NCBI GenBank assembly: GCA_031771865.1
Contig: JASISA010000010.1
Location: 1,922,001 to 1,986,000 of the forward strand
DNA: 64,000 bases
Reading direction: 5' to 3'
DNA from: Nothophaeocryptopus gaeumannii
Taxonomy: Eukaryota; Ascomycota; Dothideomycetes; Mycosphaerellales; Mycosphaerellaceae
Numbering within the stretch: position 1 is the first letter of the stretch; each line of letters opens with the position of its first letter. Under the pieces are notes generated by a model that saw only the letters and a list, made by a program, of their open reading frames with translations, searched no databases and was not told where the DNA came from. The position numbers and the translations under genes are program-made. This document shows, piece by piece, positions 9,351-19,881 of the stretch.

Positions 9351-11021
9351 ATGCGGCTTCGGCATGGTACTCAAGATTAAATTGATACTGTGCTATGTCC
9401 ATGCTGACAGTGATATGCAGGCCGAATAGCCCTTCCACGCCAAACCAACCTCCGAACGAGTAGACGATGGCAGTCCTCCCTAGAAACGAGCGAGAGCAGC
9501 GAACGAGCATCATTACCGCAGTTCACACAATCTCCGACACAGCAGGACATTGCGCCTGTATACAATGACCGCACCGTACCGATCAACGACCCGAACCATC
9601 CCGTTGCGCAGGACTATGCCTTCTTTCAACATCAGCGCAAATTCACGACACCCATTGGAACTCAACTCGCGCCTCACTATAAACCCCATGAGCTTCTCAC
9701 GAAACCTCCGAAACCATCAGATATCACACTCGAACTTTTGATCGCATCACAAGCACACATTGGGCACGCTACGAGTCTGTGGAACCCAGCCAATGCGAGA
9801 TACATTTTCGGCGTGAGAGGCGAGGCTGATCCCATTCACATCATCTCTCCCGATGCGACTGCAAGTCATCTTCGGAGAGCATGCAAGATCGTACATGGGG
9901 TGGCAGAGAGGGGAGGCTTGATACTTTTCGTGGGCACGCGACAAGGTCAGGCGAGAGCTGTCACCAAAGCCGCCGAGAGTGCGAGAGGATGCCATCTTTT
10001 CACACATTGGATACCCGGAAGCATCACAAACGGCCAGCAGATTCTTGGCCGATGCGAGAAGCTGGTCGTGAATGAGGTGGATGAACCAGTGTCGGGCTTC
10101 GAGGACCAGCTGCTGACCAAAGCCGCTATTAAGCCAGATCTCGTCGTCTGCTTGAACCCTCTAGAGAACTACGTCGTACTACACGAGTGCGGCCTTAACA
10201 ATATCCCAACCATCGGCATAATTGACACGGACGTCAACCCAACGTGGGTCACATATCCCATCCCCGCCAATGATGACTCCCTCCGCTGCGTCCAGTTCAT
10301 CGCAGGTGTCCTAGGAAACGCAGGCAAAGAAGGCCAAGGAGCGCGTCTTATACATGCGAGGAATACTGGACATGCCGTTTACCCAGCCATCCACGGTCTG
10401 AAAGCCCCAGGCGGCTTAAAAGATGGAAAGGATAACAAGAGAAAACAACCACGCCAGCAGCAGCGTCAACAACGCACTCCCCAACGCTCCGCCCCTCAAC
10501 CTTCCCAAATCGCCGCCGTAGAATCCGCAGCCGATGAGCTCGACATCCCCACCGACCTCGAAGGCGTTGACGCAGCGCAACATGAAGCCGATGTCGCATT
10601 ACTCGAACAAGCCGAGCAAGAAGCAAGGAACAGCGCAGGCTTCATGGACGGCGCTACTCAAGGCTCACCGGCGGTCATTGACGAAACTCAAGGCTCCTCC
10701 ATACAATCCAGCGCTCTCGAGAATATCAACGAGGAAGACCTCGAGGCCTTTGACGAGAATAACAATGGATCCGCGGATCTTTCAGAAGTCGATCAAAGTC
10801 TTGTAGATGAGACGTATGCTGCGAAGCAGAATGAACAGATTGATGATGAGGGGGCTCTGGCGCAGTTTGGGATGCACTCTGCCGCGGCTGAGGAGTCACC
10901 TATTGATCAAGTGGGAGAAGTGGAGAAAGAGCTTGAAGAGAAGGCGCCTGAGCCGGATGTTCCAGGTGAAGGTGGAAATCCGGAAGTTGAGCAGAACGGT
11001 GAGGGCGGGAAGAAGATCTAG
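9351..11021 (+). CDS. MRP4: Mitochondrial small-subunit ribosomal protein uS2m (MRP4/MRPS2)
   Basis: Component of the mitochondrial 30S-like subunit. The uS2 domain is plain: SQAHIGHATSLWNPAN, RACKIVHGVAERGGLILFVG, THWIPGSITNGQQILG, PDLVVCLNPLENYVVLHECG and IIDTDVNPTWVTYPIPANDD. The frame is open well upstream but has no ATG. I therefore infer a 16-nt coding first exon (9351-9366, MRLRH plus one base), a 54-nt intron (9367-9420, with CTGAC 12 nt before CAG) and a second exon 9421-11021, giving 538 residues. The join creates a classic presequence (GRIALPRQTNLRTSRRWQSS), strong support for it, although the GTACTC donor is weak. After the uS2 fold there is a ~190-residue Gln/Arg-rich then highly acidic extension ending NGEGGKKI, unusual next to bacterial S2. 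It ends tail-to-tail with HPC2. Confidence 0.85.
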
Positions 11022-11658
11022 GTGATCGTGTTGTGGTACCGCTCCAACTCGAATGGAATGTACAGATATAGATATGAAAGAGAAGCATTTGTTCAGTCAG
11101 GCATGTCCATTCGATCAATCGATTGCCGAAGTCGTCCTCATCTAGCAATCCAAGTTATCATAGTTATACACTTTTCATATCCTTTCGCTCGCTGTGCACT
11201 TCGATACCGTATCCATTCCCGCTTTTGACGCCGACCGCAAGCGCCCGGTGATGGTATCATTGAAAACAGAAAAAACAAAAGCAAAATAGAGAATCAACTC
11301 AAAGCGCCGTGCCCATGTGCGCTCTGAAAGTATAACTGCGGTGGAAACAGTGAACCAACCAGCCCGCCGTGGAGTATCACCTCAACGTCCCCACAATGAC
11401 CTGCTCCCAGACCACGCTCGAAGCCGAAGTAGTAAGTAATCGATTTGTGCTGTCCGACAGTGTGCTCCAATGTGGTATACCAGGCGGTGCGTACGAGGGC
11501 AGCTCATGTCTCTCCTCAGGAGCAGTATGAAACAGGCCATGAGCGGGCATCCATCTGGAGTGCAAGTGCTGAAGGTTACTGAAGACCGCCGTGGGTGTGT
11601 CTTGATTCAGTAGTGCTTGAGTTGATGGGGAGAGTAGTGGCCAGAGCGTATTGGGCAC
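11022..11658. other. Convergent 3' region between uS2m and the HPC2-type gene
   Basis: Mostly 3' flanks. An open minus-strand frame of 93 codons (11377-11658) continues directly in phase from the HPC2 stop codon; it is discussed as a finding. No repeat or RNA gene is evident. Confidence 0.5.
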
Positions 11659-13749
11659 CTATGCCGGTACGCCGTGGGCTGTCTGGCCGGCGGTCGATGT
11701 TCCATTGCCGTAGACTTGCATCGTGGGTTGTTGACCCAGTTGCGCTGCGCTGGTGACCAGCGAAGCGGGAGTGGTCGTGTTCGTCGGAGCAGAGAGTTGC
11801 AACGGCGTTCCTCCTGGTGGGTGCGGACCTCCCGAGGCCATGCGCTCGCGCTCGGCTTTCTCTGCCTCCATTCTCTCTCGGTCGGCTTTGGTGATACGAG
11901 GCTTTCTAGGAGCACCGGCGCCACGACCACCTCTAGAGCCACGACCTCGTGCTGGCAGGCTAGGATCCTTGGCCTTCTCTGCTGCTCCATCGGCCTTCGC
12001 TGCTGCGCTCGCCCCTCTCCCTCTCCCGCGACCTCTCCCACCGCCACGTCCGCGCCCACTTGGTGCAGAAGACTCGACTTGTGCAGCTGCTCCCTCAGGC
12101 ACAAGAGGACCAGAATAAACGAAGAAGCCGTCTTTCGCAACAGCAGCCTGCTCCTGCCACGCAAGCTCCGTATCATCAATAAAGTCGTCTTCCTTGTCGT
12201 ACTCCTCGACCTTCTTTCTCCGCTTGCGCTTGGGCTTGTCGTCATCCGCGCCATTAGCTGACTTGCCCTCATCATCCATTCCTCCCATCTCGACGTTGCT
12301 GTCTCCATCCAGTTCGGACATCAAATCGAGAGACATGTCGTCGGCAGAGCCGCCCTCGAGTCTGTTAGCGGCAGCTGCTACTGCCAGCAATCTCTCCCTG
12401 TGCGCAGCAGCCCGAGGGTTGATTGCATCCCGTCCGTACTTCTTTGCGATCTCCTGGGCCATGTTGATCGTATTTCCGCCATTAGGGTTCAACTTGATTT
12501 GAATATCAATGTTGACGCCTTTTCGCTCTCCGGTTGAATTGGCTGTAGGTCCTCCAAAAAGGTCGCTGCTCGCCAATAGACCCGTGCCCGCAGCCTTCGG
12601 TGAAGCAGCCTTCTTCTCCTTCTGCAGTTGCGGAGTTGGTCCTGAAGAAGATGACTTTGTTTGCTTGAGCTCGTTTTGTGGCTTTGATGGCTCGCATTTC
12701 GGATCATCGATTTCCATCGCTCCGTCCATGGTGGGTATTGGTTTCGGAACGAGATTCGGCTCTGTTGTTTGTTGAAGAGGTGAACGTTGAGATGGCAGCG
12801 TGATAGGTGCAGCTCTTGGCGGCGTTCGTGAATGCTGCAGGCTTCCGACAAACGGTGTCGGATGCGCTGTTGTCACAGGTTGCTGCATTGTCAATTGTGG
12901 GGAGTAAGACAATGGCGTTGCCGATTGCTTTGTGACCGGCAGTGGATCAATCAGGCTATTGATAGAGGGCGATGCGGATGCACGATTGATATGTGGTGAT
13001 GCATGTGCGGAATGAACGCCGTTAGTTGGTACTGACGACCGTGGTGGCGGTGGTGCAGAATCGATGGTTGATCCGCGAATTGGATCGTAGTTCTGGCCGC
13101 TTGAGTACGGTCGTGGTGTTGGTGGTTTCGACGGCGGAGGCGGAAGGCTGTCGCGCATCATGGTGTCGGTTGCTGATGAATGTTGTGGTCGAGGCGGTTG
13201 AGGTTGCGGCGGTGGATGAGCGTGTTGTAGTTGAGTTGGCTGCTGAGGGGCGCTGGCAGGAAGACCAGGCTGCTGAAATTGGGTGACCAGCTCAGTGAGA
13301 GTCGACTGACGAGGTCCGGCGGCAACATCAGATGCAGGTGTCGGGGCGTTCTTGTCTGCAGTCTTTTGACGCTTTCGAGGAGCAGCAGTTTCGCCCTCTG
13401 TCTTGACCTTTGGCTCCCTGGGCTTGCGCGGCTTCTTCTCTTTCGGCTTGTCATCTTTCTCAGCTTTGGGTTCCTTCGGCTCTCTAGGCTTGCGCGGTTT
13501 TCTCGTCTTTGGCGCATCTCCATTCTGTTCCGACGATGCTGCGTTGGTCGAAGTAGCTGCAGCGTTATGCGTGAGCGCGGCAGAAGCGGAAGTTGCCGGC
13601 TGAGAAGTAACAACACCCTCACCAAAAGCCGGGCGAGAAGTATTGGGTTGGGCGACGGCAATGACATCGCTGTTATTTTGCGGGGATGAAATTGACGAGA
13701 GCGAGCTTGTATCCGAAGCAGCGTCGTCTGCGGCAGCCACGGCGGCCAT
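11659..13749 (-). CDS. HPC2: HPC2/ubinuclein-family histone chaperone subunit (HIR complex)
   Basis: The diagnostic Hpc2-related (HUN) domain is near the C-terminal third: KRRKKVEEYDKEDDFIDDTE, then LAWQEQAAVAKDGFFVYSGP. In known members this segment binds Hir1/Asf1-linked H3-H4 in replication-independent nucleosome assembly and histone-gene repression, in the nucleus. The rest is disordered: a Ser/Ala-rich start, lysine/proline tandem motifs (RKPRKPREPKEPKAEK) like AT-hook or H1-type basic repeats, long Pro/Gln/Ser stretches, and RGRGGGRGRGRGRG basic runs after the HUN domain. I start at the ATG at 13749 (MAAVAAADDAASD), giving 696 residues; the frame is open to 13908 but the extra 53 residues look untranslated. 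An ordinary GGCCAATCA box (CCAAT at 13905-13909) lies ~155 bp upstream. Confidence 0.85.
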   Translation of the reverse strand: MAAVAAADDAASDTSSLSSISSPQNNSDVIAVAQPNTSRPAFGEGVVTSQPATSASAALTHNAAATSTNAASSEQNGDAPKTRKPRKPREPKEPKAEKDDKPKEKKPRKPREPKVKTEGETAAPRKRQKTADKNAPTPASDVAAGPRQSTLTELVTQFQQPGLPASAPQQPTQLQHAHPPPQPQPPRPQHSSATDTMMRDSLPPPPSKPPTPRPYSSGQNYDPIRGSTIDSAPPPPRSSVPTNGVHSAHASPHINRASASPSINSLIDPLPVTKQSATPLSYSPQLTMQQPVTTAHPTPFVGSLQHSRTPPRAAPITLPSQRSPLQQTTEPNLVPKPIPTMDGAMEIDDPKCEPSKPQNELKQTKSSSSGPTPQLQKEKKAASPKAAGTGLLASSDLFGGPTANSTGERKGVNIDIQIKLNPNGGNTINMAQEIAKKYGRDAINPRAAAHRERLLAVAAAANRLEGGSADDMSLDLMSELDGDSNVEMGGMDDEGKSANGADDDKPKRKRRKKVEEYDKEDDFIDDTELAWQEQAAVAKDGFFVYSGPLVPEGAAAQVESSAPSGRGRGGGRGRGRGRGASAAAKADGAAEKAKDPSLPARGRGSRGGRGAGAPRKPRITKADRERMEAEKAERERMASGGPHPPGGTPLQLSAPTNTTTPASLVTSAAQLGQQPTMQVYGNGTSTAGQTAHGVPA

Positions 13750-14977
13750 GTCGATGAGTTGTGGCGATGACACTTGCGACAACAAGGAATACCAACACGC
13801 CAAGAGGTCGCTGTACAGATGACTAGGCAGCCGGCAGTAATTGTGACTTGCAGAGTGGTATAGGAGTGGTTTTGGGAGTTCAAGCGGCCTCCATGAAGTT
13901 CGGGCCAATCAGGGTGGGGCTATGCTTTTGTACAGCGACTGCGCAACACCGCAAGGCGGAGGACGACAACACTTTTATCTCAGTACAGGCCGACAGAGAT
14001 GGCGCAGGCTGACGGTGATATGGGCAAATTGTAGCGCGTAGTTGCGAGGTCCGGATGGCGGTGGTTGAAGGTCGAGTTCCGATGGCAATGGCGGTGGATT
14101 TTGATGAAGAACAGCACGGCGACGAGTTTGCAGTGCAGGATGTTGCAAGAAAGCGACGAAGAAAGGGGAGATTGCGAAGAGGCAGAGTGTTGAGGGAGAT
14201 ACAGTATTTGTGCACGAACCACTCCAGCACATCCGCGACGACCTATTTCGCCCTCAGAACGGGCACGCGGGGACATTAGCAGGCAGTTGCCAGAGGGCCA
14301 GAGGCTCAGGCGGGCTCACAGAGCACCAGCACCTCACCTCAGCGAACTGGAAACGTGAGCGCCCGCCTTTTGCTGCGCTGTTGTAAGGGGAGTCGAAGAC
14401 CGTGGCAGTGGATGCGTGGAGCAGCCCGAGCCCGTGCCGAAAGTACTGACTTGAAACACACTGCACGCCTGCATAGCCGCATCTTTCCATTAATATGTTG
14501 TCCATGGCATTCAGTCCGCCGTCTCAATCCTTTCATAGCTACTGCAGATGTGATAAAGCGTTGACTCACTTGCCCGCTCATGAATGCCGTCACATGCGAT
14601 CGGTCTGAGGCGTGCCTGCCAAACATGGCGCTGCGCAGGGAGCGTGGCCAATGATCTGAATCGTGCACTTCCTAAAACAGTTCTCGTGATACCCGGCTTA
14701 CACCTGCCGAACAACTTGACTCGTATCGATCGCTTCGGTGACATTGTTCCCAATCCATAATTCTTCTATGCATTTCCGATATGTGTATTGCATGTGAGAG
14801 GCGTGAAAAGAAGGCAGGATGTGAGGCACGAAGTGATCGAGCCCGGCTTTTTGGTTTAGCTCAAGCTCGTGCATTAGCGCACGGCAGTAACCTAGCGTGG
14901 ATTAAGTTTCGAAGATCCGCCAGCGCCGGCAGTGGCTCCAAACTTGACAGGCACACATTCGCACACACCTGCACATC
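13750..14977. promoter_or_regulatory. Divergent promoter region between HPC2-type gene and RPAP1-like gene
   Basis: About 1.2 kb separates the two start codons. It contains a CCAAT box (13905-13909, context GGCCAATCA). Short frames on both strands here have no domain signal. Both flanking products act on chromatin or RNA polymerase II. Confidence 0.5.
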
Positions 14978-16315
14978 ATGATTAGGGGCGAGAGAGTCGA
15001 GATTGACCTGGGCTCGGAAAGCGAGGACGACGTGCAGCAGAGAACTGGCCCATTGCCGGCAGCTTTCGTTCAAGATGTTCTCGAGCGCAAGCCTGCTGCT
15101 CCCAAGCCCCCCAGCGCTCCTGTGCTGAAGAGTAAGGTCGGGTTTCCAGAGCATAGAAAACGCTCTGTACCGAGCCGTTTCAAGCAGCAGTACAGGAGCG
15201 CTAATGTAAAAGATGCTCCAATAACCCAGACATCGTCGGGCATCTCCACACAGGCCGCCTCAGGACCTGCAGCAGGAACGGACAGTCATGGCAGTGGCAA
15301 AGCAAAATCTTGGGAGGAAGAGGAGAAGGAGCGGATCGACGAAGAGAATCGCCAGAAGCTCGCTGAAATGTCGCCGGAAGAAATAGAAGAAGAGCGAAGA
15401 GAACTGATGAGCAGCCTAAGTCCTGCCCTGCTCCAGCGCCTTCTCCAAAGATCCAACGTGGACAGCGGCAGTGAGGAAGTGGATCTCTCACGCGTGCCTT
15501 ACCAGGATGCGCCGAGCACAGACTTGCAGAAGAAGAAACCAGCCAAAGGTGTGAAGTTCAAGGACGAGCCAGATTTTGAGGATGCAGACGAAGACGAGGA
15601 GGACCGTCTGGTGGCTCAGGCAGAACCGCCAACAATCCCTCCAGCGGCCGAGCCACTTCCTCACGATAGCGTACACTTTCCCAGGCCACCCCAGGTACCC
15701 GAGCTCGATCCATCATCTGATTCATTTCTGGAAGACCTGCACCAGAAGTACTTCCCAACACTTCCTGCGGATCCGGACAAGCTAGAATGGATGCAATCAT
15801 CTAACGCCCAGAACACATACGATCCAGCCTCAGCAGCGCTCAATGCAGGCGACATTCGCTTCTCTTTCAAGGGCGAGCTGATACCGCCTTCAAGAGCCTC
15901 CGAAATTCCCGTCACGCTCGGATTGCACCATCACGGCGATGCGCCAGACGCGGCTGGATACACTATCGCAGAGCTGGCGCACCTCGCCCGGTCAAGCTAT
16001 CCTGCCCAGCGATGCATTGCCTTTCAGACGCTTGGTCGCATTCTATACCGACTGAGCAAAGGCGAGTTTGGTGACCCAGGTGAACCTGAACAAGTGATGC
16101 ATGGAGATGTTGTGGAGGGGCCAGAGGATTCCTTCGGCGAGCTAGCACGTGGTCTCTGGCGGGAGTTTGAAAGACTGCAGGTGGTTCAGTCACTGGTGGA
16201 TGAGAGCGAGGGAAGAGGCGTAGACGGTGGAAGGCACGTGAGCGCAAAAGCGTATGCAACAGAAGCGGTCTGGATGTGGAGAAAGGGAGGAGGAAGAAGA
16301 TGGAAAGCGGCTTGA
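14978..16315 (+). CDS. RPAP1-like RNA polymerase II-associated protein (Rba50 family)
   Basis: RPAP1/Rba50 proteins help assemble RNA polymerase II and its nuclear import. The 445-residue frame shows the N-terminal RPAP1 signature, with KLAEMSPEEIEEERRELMSS followed by SPALLQRLLQRSN, and a C-terminal RPAP1 motif (DIRFSFKGELIPP ... AGYTIAELAHLARSSYPAQR, IAFQTLGRILYRL). The linker between is acidic and Pro-rich. This is the short fungal form; animal RPAP1 is roughly three times longer through armadillo-like repeats. The start at 14978 (MIRGERVEIDLGSESEDD) fits the family, which begins with an acidic patch. No introns are needed. Confidence 0.88.
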   Translation: MIRGERVEIDLGSESEDDVQQRTGPLPAAFVQDVLERKPAAPKPPSAPVLKSKVGFPEHRKRSVPSRFKQQYRSANVKDAPITQTSSGISTQAASGPAAGTDSHGSGKAKSWEEEEKERIDEENRQKLAEMSPEEIEEERRELMSSLSPALLQRLLQRSNVDSGSEEVDLSRVPYQDAPSTDLQKKKPAKGVKFKDEPDFEDADEDEEDRLVAQAEPPTIPPAAEPLPHDSVHFPRPPQVPELDPSSDSFLEDLHQKYFPTLPADPDKLEWMQSSNAQNTYDPASAALNAGDIRFSFKGELIPPSRASEIPVTLGLHHHGDAPDAAGYTIAELAHLARSSYPAQRCIAFQTLGRILYRLSKGEFGDPGEPEQVMHGDVVEGPEDSFGELARGLWREFERLQVVQSLVDESEGRGVDGGRHVSAKAYATEAVWMWRKGGGRRWKAA

Positions 16316-17801
16316 GTGGAATGTTCTGCCATGCATGCAGAGTCAGATCGTGAGAACGTGTGCTCGCCCAGCTGAGCAGGAGAGCGTGGAGGATCAATTG
16401 ACATGCGTGGGAGTACCAGCGTGCCTGACAACTCAGCGTTCACCTGCTCATGCTCTTACCTGATTCGATTCTTGGCAGCAGCTGCAACTTTACGAAACGG
16501 AGCTCTTTCTTGCAACGAGGATACCTGCCCATCCGGCGCTTTCTTCCGGAAAATTCTCCGTTGATGCTTTTGCTCTGATGTACCAACACTTTTGAGGCAC
16601 ACAAAGGACTTACACAGCAAGGGACTAGTTTGCCGACCTGCCTTCCACGGCTGGGATGAGGGAGCTTCGCAAGGTACATAACAGCTGACGGGAGGTGGAC
16701 TATCTCCAGCTGAAGATGCTGGAATTGATGCATATGCCGTGCTGCCAGAGTATATGAACTCGTCGGTGTTACTACTGAAGGTGCAGTCTCAGCGGCCAGC
16801 TCCGTGATCCACGACTCCATGAGGGGAACCCGCATGCATCTTAGCAGGATCGCTTGTTGAAGTGCATGCTATGACGACTCTCGTCGCAGCGACAACACCT
16901 GGTTAGGCGGCAGACGATCGCGAAGGATTCAAGATCTACTGTCAACGGCAGTTCAAAGCAGGGTGATCCAAGTCGGTTTCATGTACATCCCGCGGACATT
17001 TGAAGAGACCTTCGCCAGAAACGTGAGGCTTCCAGTGAGAAGCAGGCTATGTCTCTCCGTACTCGATAAAAAGACGGAGGTCCTGGAGACGACTCAGAAG
17101 AGGAGTCATCGCCTACGACATGGGAGATTGGAACATTGTGGCCGAGCAAAAGTGTACGGCTTGGATGTCAAAGTCTCACGCATGTACGCAGGGGTCTCCA
17201 TGAATTATTTGATGTCCAATATCCTGAGTCCTGGAGTCTGTGCAGTCTCTAAACGGGCTGTGGACGGGATGTTTACCGTCATCAAGCTGCACGATACAGT
17301 ACTCACTGATCAACAGTTTGCAGATCGGAAGCCAAGTCTGCGACGAACATATCGTCTCAGGTTGAACCTTTCCTGACAAAGCAATCAAAATGCAGTTGAG
17401 CGTCGACACAGCGGTGTGAACCCTGTTCCCGCGAAGCTACCGACAGGTTACACAACGCCTCGCGTGGAAGCTCAGACTGTCGCGATTCGATGCAAACGGC
17501 GCAACAATCAGCCTAGCGCCCATACTTCACGAAAGAGTACTTGGCCGCAGTTGTGTTCACATACATTGAAGGTGCGTGGGATACGGCGGCCGTCGGATAG
17601 CCTATCTTTCTCATGTTCAAGAGTTTGTGTCGCTGACGTGTGTCGTGTTGGCAGAAGTGTACATGTAACGAGGTTGTTCCCTGAGCATATTCGCCTCGGA
17701 AACCTGAACAATTATTCCCGATATCCCTCATAGTGTTCGCTGAGAGTTCCTACGAAGTTTCTGTTGTTGCGTTGACGGTTGTTGCAGTGACCTCGAAGAC
17801 C
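16316..17801. other. Intergenic region, no supported gene
   Basis: About 1.5 kb. The longest frame (16963-17376, plus, 137 codons) has no recognisable domain or spliced partner. The part next to 17802 is probably the promoter and 5' UTR of the J-like-domain gene; TTGACGG...TTGCAG just upstream of that ATG resembles the end of a 5' UTR intron. Confidence 0.45.
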
Positions 17802-19881
17802 ATGGCTTCATCATCAGCACTGAGCGCCGCCGGCCTCAACATCTGCGACTTAAGGCAACTGATCAAGCTTGACATTGAAGCATCGAACGAAATGCAGGAA
17901 AAGATCGATCAAATCCGCAATGAAGTCAAAAGTGGCAAACCGCTCCCTGAGAAGCAGGTCCAGACGATAGAGAGCTCGAATAAAGACATGACGAAGGATC
18001 TGCTCCAACGCATTGAGAAGATCGAAGATCAAGGCCAGTCGACTGCGACAGAGCGCGAAATGCTTCAGGCGCTGCATGCCAGACTTGCCGTGTGCGACCA
18101 ACATACAATGCGCCTCGCTCAGCTGCGAGATCTGGAGAAGGAAGTCCAGCACGAACAGCGAAGGAGCATCATGTTCAAGAATCCGTTTCCGCCCAGGGGT
18201 GCCCCTTGGAATCCGAGCAAAGCCGCCGCATTGTACACACCTGAAGGCTCACCGGTCTGGGCCAGCCCCGTGCCACCACCACCGCCGTATACAGCGGCCC
18301 AGCAGAGCGCTCCCTTGGCTTCCCAGCCTTTCTCCAGACGATCGAGCGAGGCCCCAAGAACCGGCAATATAGACAATTTCATTCATCCCATGCCTTGCGT
18401 CGGAGCTAAACCAATGCCGCCAACACCGCCTAACGGTATGTCGAATCTTCCAGGCTCGCGAAGAGTACCTGCAGCTCCGACGGGGTCAAGTTCATCTAGG
18501 CCATCTTCGTTTGTAGAGTCCAAACCACTGCCACCAACGCCTACAAGCGCAGCTGGAGGATCGTCGAGATCGAGCAAGATCTTGTTCGACGATGTTGAAC
18601 GATTTGCCCCACCCATGCCTCCTGCTGGGAGAAAGCCAGTTCCATCCTCTCCCTTCACCGGATCGAATCAGTCTCCACGAGCAAGCACCGAAAGAGTTGA
18701 TCTCAGCTCCGGCCTGTCATGTTCTCCAACATGTCGCAACTTCCATGCGTCAACGCCGCCAGAAAGTTCGAGTACATCTCCAAGTATCAGCAAATCATTC
18801 GTGGACCGGATGGAGGCATTGCAACGCTCACCTTCGCAATCGATCAGGAGCAGCTCTTTGTCACCCATTCTGCCATCCGGGATCAGGTCGCCTCTCCAAT
18901 CAATGAACCCTACTGTTGAGAGTGTGAGTAGCGACTTTGAACCGGAAGAAGAACCTGTGAATCGGAGAGCCAGCAGAGTTCCATTCGAACAAGCAAGACC
19001 TTCGCCGCCAGGTGTCGTGAACACGAACTTCGCTCCGCCTCCGAAGCTGTCCGTCAGTAACACCAAGGTGGAATCTCCTATGCCACGGTCTGCGTCAGGG
19101 ACGAGCATCTTGCAGCCCCCGCCAGTCGTGACTGGAACGCTCGAAGAGAATATGACATCCCTACCACCGCCGCTGAGGTCCAGACACAGTCCGCCATCTC
19201 CCAAGACGAAGATTTCCCCTCCGCCTTCACCACTGCCTGAGCCAAGTACTTCCGTGACCAGCTTGCACCTATGCCCAAGCACATCACCTCCCCTGGCTGC
19301 GAAGCTTCTAGCCTTTGGATCCATGAATGCGCCGATGCAGTCGCAGCCACAATCTCAATCGCAATTTCAATCACAATCACAAACTCAACCACAGCAGGCG
19401 CTGCCAATCCGAAGGGACAGCGGAAGGTCCACGGGCGAATACCAGTATTATTCTTATGCCGATTACAGCGACTCTGACGACGAGCTCGAAATCGCTCCAA
19501 GGCGCCCATTACCGCCGCCGCCGCGGAAGCGCACCAGTGCGAGTTGGCCGTTGCTATATCGAATCCTCGAAGTCGATCCATACGACGACTTTGATGTCGT
19601 TCAACTAAACGCCAAGAAGTAAGTCGCCACTAACAACCTCCCTCGGTAGCATAGACTGACGTGGTGATCTTCTCAGCGCTCTCGCCCGCCTTGCATTGAA
19701 GCACGATCCCGTCCGGTTCCCAAATGATCCGGATGCTCCTGCGACATGGAAGGCGATTGTGACGGCGTATGAGATTCTGACAAACGCCGAGAAGAAGAAG
19801 TTTTATGATCTGCATGGACGGGAGCCGGAGGGGTTGGAAGGGTTTGATATGGAGGGGTTGAAGGTTAGGGAAGGGAGGTAA
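17802..19881 (+). CDS. Coiled-coil, proline-rich protein with a degenerate C-terminal J domain
   Basis: Exons 17802-19618 and 19677-19881 (58-nt intron, GTAAGT donor, CTGAC branch, TCAG acceptor) give about 673 residues. Residues ~15-130 are charged and heptad-like (coiled coil). A long disordered Pro/Ser-rich middle follows with repeated PxPPxP and PLPPTP elements (SH3/WW-type ligands) and a Gln-Ser run (QPQSQSQFQSQSQTQPQQ). The end is J-domain-like: LLYRILEVDPYDDFDVVQLN, then across the splice KNALARLALKHDPVRFPND, TWKAIVTAYEILTNAEKKKFYDLHG. The catalytic His-Pro-Asp reads Asp-Pro-Val, so Hsp70 ATPase stimulation is unlikely. Function unknown; a scaffold using an inactive J fold is an inference. 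I start at 17802 (ACCATGGCT context). Confidence 0.75.

Noticed and set aside
9550..9741. Plus-strand frame starting MRLYTMTAPYRS
   Set aside because: The real uS2m N-terminus is in a different frame here; this one is its shadow.
16963..17376. 137-codon plus-strand frame
   Set aside because: No domain, no neighbours in frame, within chance length.
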